NCBI GenBank assembly: GCA_021847855.1
Contig: JAJZOT010000005.1
Span: forward strand, 1-16,806
Direction of reading: 5' to 3'
Length of the DNA stretch: 16,806 bases
Origin: Thermoplasmata archaeon
GTDB lineage: Archaea; Thermoplasmatota; Thermoplasmata; Thermoplasmatales; Thermoplasmataceae
Positions 12,492-16,806 of the stretch are shown here, in pieces; position 1 is the first letter of the stretch; every line of letters begins with the position of its first letter. A model generated the notes under the pieces. The model worked only from the letters and a program-made list of their open reading frames with translations. It was not told the origin of the DNA and made no database searches. Both the position numbers and the translations under genes were made by a program.

Positions 12492-14060
12492 GTGATTAAA
12501 GACGATAATTTTTTCGCCCTCGCAAGATCTGGAACACTGGACGAAAGGTGGGAATATCCAATTATTGTGAATACGCAGAATCCAGATCAGTTCATTAACT
12601 CTGGCGAAGAATTGATGATCCTGGGAAATAGTTTTAAGAAAACTTTAACCTACCCGGAATTAATCAGAAACCAGGACAGCAAGGATATCATTGAATCTGA
12701 GGACATTGTAATGGTACTCAACACCCTGGAACTCATAGAACGACCAAAAAACCTTGTCGACAGAATTCTATCCATCAGGAAAAGTATTGGCTGGAAAAAG
12801 CTGATTTACGCCCCTGGAATTGGCGATCCATTCCTGATTCCAGTATTGGTTTATTTGGGAATATCAGTTTTTGATGATATTTTCATAAGGAAACAGAGCT
12901 ACAGGGGCATTAAGTACACTTCACTGGGAGCAACCAGGGCTGAATCATCATTAAGCCATAATATGGATTTCGCAACGTACCAGATGGAGGTGCTGAGAGA
13001 GAGCATTAAAAACCGGACTCTCAGGGAAATAGTGGAGAAGTTCCAGTTCTCCTCGAAAGCTCTTGAGATTCTGAGAATTCTTGATTTTTCACACTATAGC
13101 TCGGTAGAAGAGATATTTCCGTCAAGGACACCTTACATCATGGCGAACAGTATTGAATCACTGCAGAGGCCCGATCTTGAGCGCTACAGACGGAAAATAA
13201 TGAACGAATATGAAAAGCCAGTGAACAGAGAAGTTGCCCTGATTTTACCATGTTCCGCAAGAAAACCGTATTCAACCTCAAAAACACACACTGCAATCCT
13301 GTCACATATTGGAGAATTCAGGAAATATATCCATGAACTCATAGTAACATCTCCGGTTGCACTTGTCCCGAGGGATCTTGAGAACATCTATCCCGCAATG
13401 TTTTATAATATCCCTGTAGTGGGCCACTGGTACGATGACGAGAAAATAATGATGAAAGAGACACTCTCATCCTATCTAATAAAGAACAGTTACAGAAAAA
13501 TCATAGCTTACATAACGGAAGATCTGGGGTTTGTCCGGGATGTACTTCCCCAAGATTCGATTATAATCGAGGGTAATATAAAATCTGATGCAAATCTCAG
13601 GGCACTATACTCTGCAATAGATGAGGTTATCAAGGACATAGATCCAAAAAAGGGGAACAGGATTGATCACCATGTATCAAGAGCAAAGTTCCAATTCGGA
13701 AACTGGATCGGAAAATATATTGAAAAAGCCAGGGTAATAAATAATTACAACCAGGAGATGCTGGTTGTTGAAGGAAAACCAGCAATAGTTTTTAACGATA
13801 GGCTTGGTAAATACACAATCAATAAATCTTCAGCGAACTGGTTCATGGAAAATGGAAAGTTTTTAGTTGAAATAGACAATTTTAAACCGACTTCAAATGT
13901 TTACTCAGTGGGTGTGCTGGATGCCACATCAGATATAAGGCCTGAGGATGAGGTTGTTCTCCATCATAAGGGTGAGATAAAGGGTGTTGGCATTGCAAAA
14001 ATGCCCTATGATGCCATGAAACAGCTGAAAAAGGGCGTGGCTGTAAAGGTAAGAAATTAA
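12492..14060 (+). CDS. arcS: Archaeosine synthase ArcS (TgtA2)
   Basis: A 522-aa enzyme acting on preQ0 at position 15 of tRNA on the path to archaeosine (in studied Euryarchaeota ArcS adds lysine, with a radical-SAM partner finishing). The family signature PCSARKPYSTSKTH is at residues 253-266, with C254. The N-terminal half is the TGT-like fold without the TGT catalytic core (IYAPGIGDPFLIPVLVYLGISVFDD, about 105-129; SLGATRAESSLSHN). The C-terminal PUA RNA-binding domain is at about 470-522 (SVGVLDATSDIRPEDEVVLH, KGVGIAKMPY). Start is GTG 12492, with TATA element about 28 nt upstream. Just before it, GAGGT and ATG 12479 open a 6-codon frame (MMPGSD) that overlaps the GTG; this may be chance or a tiny leader. 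It is divergent from the csl4 operon. Confidence 0.94.
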   Translation: MIKDDNFFALARSGTLDERWEYPIIVNTQNPDQFINSGEELMILGNSFKKTLTYPELIRNQDSKDIIESEDIVMVLNTLELIERPKNLVDRILSIRKSIGWKKLIYAPGIGDPFLIPVLVYLGISVFDDIFIRKQSYRGIKYTSLGATRAESSLSHNMDFATYQMEVLRESIKNRTLREIVEKFQFSSKALEILRILDFSHYSSVEEIFPSRTPYIMANSIESLQRPDLERYRRKIMNEYEKPVNREVALILPCSARKPYSTSKTHTAILSHIGEFRKYIHELIVTSPVALVPRDLENIYPAMFYNIPVVGHWYDDEKIMMKETLSSYLIKNSYRKIIAYITEDLGFVRDVLPQDSIIIEGNIKSDANLRALYSAIDEVIKDIDPKKGNRIDHHVSRAKFQFGNWIGKYIEKARVINNYNQEMLVVEGKPAIVFNDRLGKYTINKSSANWFMENGKFLVEIDNFKPTSNVYSVGVLDATSDIRPEDEVVLHHKGEIKGVGIAKMPYDAMKQLKKGVAVKVRN

Positions 14061-14080
14061 TCATATGAACATAGAAAATG

Positions 14081-14089
14081 TATTTATAG
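14081..14089 (+). promoter_or_regulatory. TATA box of the surface glycoprotein gene
   Basis: TATTTATAG is centred about 27 nt before TTG 14112, predicting a leaderless transcript that starts at the non-AUG codon. Confidence 0.5.
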
Positions 14090-14111
14090 TTCTGGAGACT
14101 AGAACATAATA

Positions 14112-16806
14112 TTGTCACCAAAATCTTTGGCTCTATTGGTTGTAGGAGCATTAATTATTCCTACTGTTTTTGCTACTTTACCAATGACCTATCCGAGCAC
14201 AAATCCAGTTCCAGTGGATCATGTATTCCAGAATCAGAGAGTATCATCTGGATTGTCACAACTGGAGGGTGTGGCCGGTTCTACAGGTTTCAACAATTCA
14301 GGTCTGAACATGTCAAGCCTTTCAAGTCTCTTAGGTTCCCTTCCAGGGTTTCTTCTGCACCTCCTGATGAGTTTATGGGATGACATAAGAGGGCTAACCA
14401 GTGGGTTGCAGTCAACAGGGTTTTCATCAACAAGTGGGTCATCAGTGACCATAAAGGGGTATGTAACGAACGCATCCAGCACTAATTCTCCCATACCCAG
14501 CTCAATGTTGACTGTATCAGAAACAGAGTATTACACTCAGGTGCAGACAGGATCAAATGGATACTATTCTTATGTGATGGTCCATCAGGGAAAAGGGTCT
14601 CTTTCGTATTTCATACAGGGTTTCAATCCAAAAATTGTAAGTATAGACACCATAGGTCTTTCAAACGCATGGGTGAATGTCACACTCACACCAGCTGAGA
14701 GGTACAATATCAGCGGTCTGACAGAATTCAGGAACAATACGCTGGTTCCAGGTGTTTCAGTGGACTTCTCAAGTAAGTTTGGAAGCTACACCACCCAGTC
14801 TTCATCATCTGCCAGATATTCACTGGACATACCCAACGGAACTTATGGTATAACTATAAGCAAAAGGGGCATGAATCCCATACCGGATCCGTATTACATC
14901 ATTGTGTCCGGGAGGTCAATGACAAACTTCAATCTAATAATAAATGTGTCCGGTAAGGACCAGTTCAACGTTTCAGGATTTATACTCAACAGGGAAAACA
15001 GGACAATATCCGGCGCAACTGTCGGTCTGTACGGAAGGTCTTCCGGCAATGCAACAACAAACAGCACCGGGTTTTACAGGATCAAGGTTCCATATGGAAT
15101 TGATATCATCACCGCTGTGGACCCTGCCTACGGTTATAATTACACAGAAAGGCATGTTATAACGAACCTCACAGATGTTAATATTACGCTCACAAACAAG
15201 GATCCAATGCCTTCAGGGTCCACAATAGGTCAGCAGAACAGCACAAATGTATCTAAAAATATCTCTGGAAATATAACACATTACCTCCAGGGAAACAATT
15301 CGCGGATCAACTATTCCAACAGCACCATGAATCTTACACTGCAGGGTAACATAACGAACTCCCTGGATGGCAATCCGGTGGCTGATACGTCTGTCATTTT
15401 CTATACGGACATCAACGGTACAATATTCGCTGATAATATTACAACCAATTCAACTGGGCATTACCTTATACGTCTATCTTACACAGGAAATTATTCCTTC
15501 GCTGTTAATTCGACTTTCTATAATCCTAAATTCTTCAATTTGAATATAACAGGAAATACGACATACAATTTCACACTGGTTCCATTGCAGAGTCACATAT
15601 TCTATGTCAGTGGTTATGTTAAGATACATGGTCCTGAAACAGGACTTAAGGGAGCTTATGTTTACCTTCTCTCGTCGTCAGCGAAACTGGTAAAATATAA
15701 TGTAACTGACTCTACAGGTCATTATATTATTGCTGCAATAAATGGAAACTACCTGATTAAGGCTGAAGCGGTAGGTTTCAATGGGTCCAGAACTCACAAA
15801 CTTACTCTGGATAGCAACATTACAGATTTCAATTTCTCTCTTTATATATCCATTAAAATAGGAAGTGGAATTGCAGAGTTTCCTCCAGGTTCAGCCAGCG
15901 GAATTCCAGGAGTTAGCGGGTCATCCATATCCAGTCAGTTGAACGCGTCATCGGGATCATCAAACGCAACAGGTTCCGGCCCAGTCACGTTGACAATTCA
16001 TCTGGTGAATTCCACATCAGTTCTTTCTAACACGAAATTCATTGCGTATATGGAGATAGATAATATTCAGTTCAGATCCGTTGGTAAGACAAATTCCACC
16101 GGGAATTTCACCTATGACATGAACATAACAGGAAGATTCACAATCCTTGCTGATACTCTTTATAACCGTGGGAATACAACGGTGGTTAACGTGGAGAATA
16201 ACACATCTGTAACGCTCACTCTTACTCCAGTTCCGGTATATACCGATACCATTGAACTTCACAACTCATTCAACACAACTTATGCAAACAACAGTGTTCC
16301 TGAAAATTTCCTGAACCAGACATCAAATTACGTTTTCTCCATAAGTAATTATTCTTCGAGCCTGGCTGGAATTAACAGGACATATTACTACAGGCTTCCA
16401 GAAGGTAATTACTCGTTTACGTATTCAGATAAGTATTTCGTGCAGAAGAGTTTCTGGTCTAACATCACATCAGCTAATGCGACTTCGCCTGTATACCTAC
16501 AACCATACCTCATAATAATTCATGCAAACTCATCGGCAGAATGGTATTATAATATCAACAATATTAATGGGAACGTAATTATAAAAGGAGACAGCAGGAT
16601 GCAGGTAAATATAACCGGAGAAACCCAAGGAATACATTCCGTGCAGCTTGGATTGGTATTGAATAATACAGCAACAAGTGTGTATTCTAATTCGGTTGAC
16701 TTAGTACCTGGCCAAAACATATTCAAGGTTTATTCTAACATGACAAACAGTGTCTATGAGACAAATAATACAACTACGGATGTGCCTGGAAGCCATATAT
16801 ATGTGA
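14112..16806 (+). CDS. Large secreted/surface glycoprotein with repeated beta domains (runs off right edge)
   Basis: An uninterrupted frame of 898 codons that continues past the right edge. The N-terminus (SPKSLALLVVGALIIPTVFA) is a signal peptide with a likely cleavage near residue 22. The rest is rich in Ser, Thr, Asn and Gly, with roughly fifty or more N-x-S/T sequons by eye, implying heavy N-glycosylation. Repeats of about 80-110 residues resemble carboxypeptidase-regulatory-like/Ig-like beta sandwiches, marked by NSTGFYRIKVPYG (about residues 313-325), NSTGHYLIRLSYTGNY (447-462), DSTGHYIIAAINGNY (533-547) and NSTGNFTYDMNITG (660-673). Ser/Gly-rich linkers separate some of them. Cysteine is essentially absent. 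The start is TTG 14112, chosen because it opens the signal peptide directly and has a TATA box about 27 nt upstream. It may be a surface-coat or adhesion protein; a C-terminal anchor or enzyme domain cannot be seen. Confidence 0.88.
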   Translation, partial: MSPKSLALLVVGALIIPTVFATLPMTYPSTNPVPVDHVFQNQRVSSGLSQLEGVAGSTGFNNSGLNMSSLSSLLGSLPGFLLHLLMSLWDDIRGLTSGLQSTGFSSTSGSSVTIKGYVTNASSTNSPIPSSMLTVSETEYYTQVQTGSNGYYSYVMVHQGKGSLSYFIQGFNPKIVSIDTIGLSNAWVNVTLTPAERYNISGLTEFRNNTLVPGVSVDFSSKFGSYTTQSSSSARYSLDIPNGTYGITISKRGMNPIPDPYYIIVSGRSMTNFNLIINVSGKDQFNVSGFILNRENRTISGATVGLYGRSSGNATTNSTGFYRIKVPYGIDIITAVDPAYGYNYTERHVITNLTDVNITLTNKDPMPSGSTIGQQNSTNVSKNISGNITHYLQGNNSRINYSNSTMNLTLQGNITNSLDGNPVADTSVIFYTDINGTIFADNITTNSTGHYLIRLSYTGNYSFAVNSTFYNPKFFNLNITGNTTYNFTLVPLQSHIFYVSGYVKIHGPETGLKGAYVYLLSSSAKLVKYNVTDSTGHYIIAAINGNYLIKAEAVGFNGSRTHKLTLDSNITDFNFSLYISIKIGSGIAEFPPGSASGIPGVSGSSISSQLNASSGSSNATGSGPVTLTIHLVNSTSVLSNTKFIAYMEIDNIQFRSVGKTNSTGNFTYDMNITGRFTILADTLYNRGNTTVVNVENNTSVTLTLTPVPVYTDTIELHNSFNTTYANNSVPENFLNQTSNYVFSISNYSSSLAGINRTYYYRLPEGNYSFTYSDKYFVQKSFWSNITSANATSPVYLQPYLIIIHANSSAEWYYNINNINGNVIIKGDSRMQVNITGETQGIHSVQLGLVLNNTATSVYSNSVDLVPGQNIFKVYSNMTNSVYETNNTTTDVPGSHIYV

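Overview
The window looks like chromosomal DNA of a moderately AT-rich euryarchaeon, most likely of the Thermoplasmatales/Thermoplasmata (Thermoplasma, Ferroplasma or Cuniculiplasma type). This is inferred from a Csl4-type exosome subunit, an archaeal LSm protein, an archaeosine synthase (ArcS), a UPF0147 protein, an archaeal tRNA-Tyr (C1:G72) with an intron in the anticodon loop, TATA-box promoters placed about 25-28 nt before start codons (leaderless genes), and frequent TTG/GTG starts. No database search was possible.

Layout. (1) 1-2970, minus strand: a four-gene cluster resembling the core of a type IV secretion/conjugation channel, in the order VirB2-like pilin, VirB6/TrbL/CedA-like polytopic membrane protein, VirB3/PrgI-like protein with an extra domain, and a VirB4-type ATPase that runs off the left edge. 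(2) 3064-5605: housekeeping genes, namely an acyl-CoA thioesterase, rpiA, a winged-helix regulator, a UPF0147 protein and a stand-alone Lrp/AsnC effector (RAM) domain protein. The 3600-3715 gap between the thioesterase and rpiA can fold into a long interrupted stem and may be an undescribed structured RNA. (3) 5606-9000: gene-poor and AT-rich. It holds the intron-containing tRNA-Tyr, a DUF3800 protein with its own promoter and a hairpin after its stop, a decayed IS630-type transposase, a decayed ORF and one or two small ORFs. It looks like an accessory patch beside a tRNA gene. (4) 9060-11069: a large M13 (neprilysin-like) zinc metallopeptidase without a signal peptide. (5) 11131-12431, minus strand: an RNA-processing operon of a 97-aa unknown ORF, csl4, a 53-aa coiled-coil protein and an LSm protein. 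(6) 12492-14060: arcS, divergent from that operon across a perfectly palindromic TATA-like element. (7) 14112 to the right edge: a very large, sequon-rich, secreted surface glycoprotein built of repeated carboxypeptidase-regulatory-like beta domains.

Functional picture. The left cluster is the most unusual content. Its gene order copies the core of Gram-positive conjugation operons (PrgH-PrgI-PrgJ order) and its proteins resemble parts of the archaeal Ced/Ted DNA-import machines, so it may be a DNA-transfer apparatus. The N-terminal subdomain normally found in VirB4 appears to sit instead on the C-terminus of the VirB3-like protein. The right half combines RNA metabolism (exosome, LSm, tRNA modification) with proteolysis and the cell surface.
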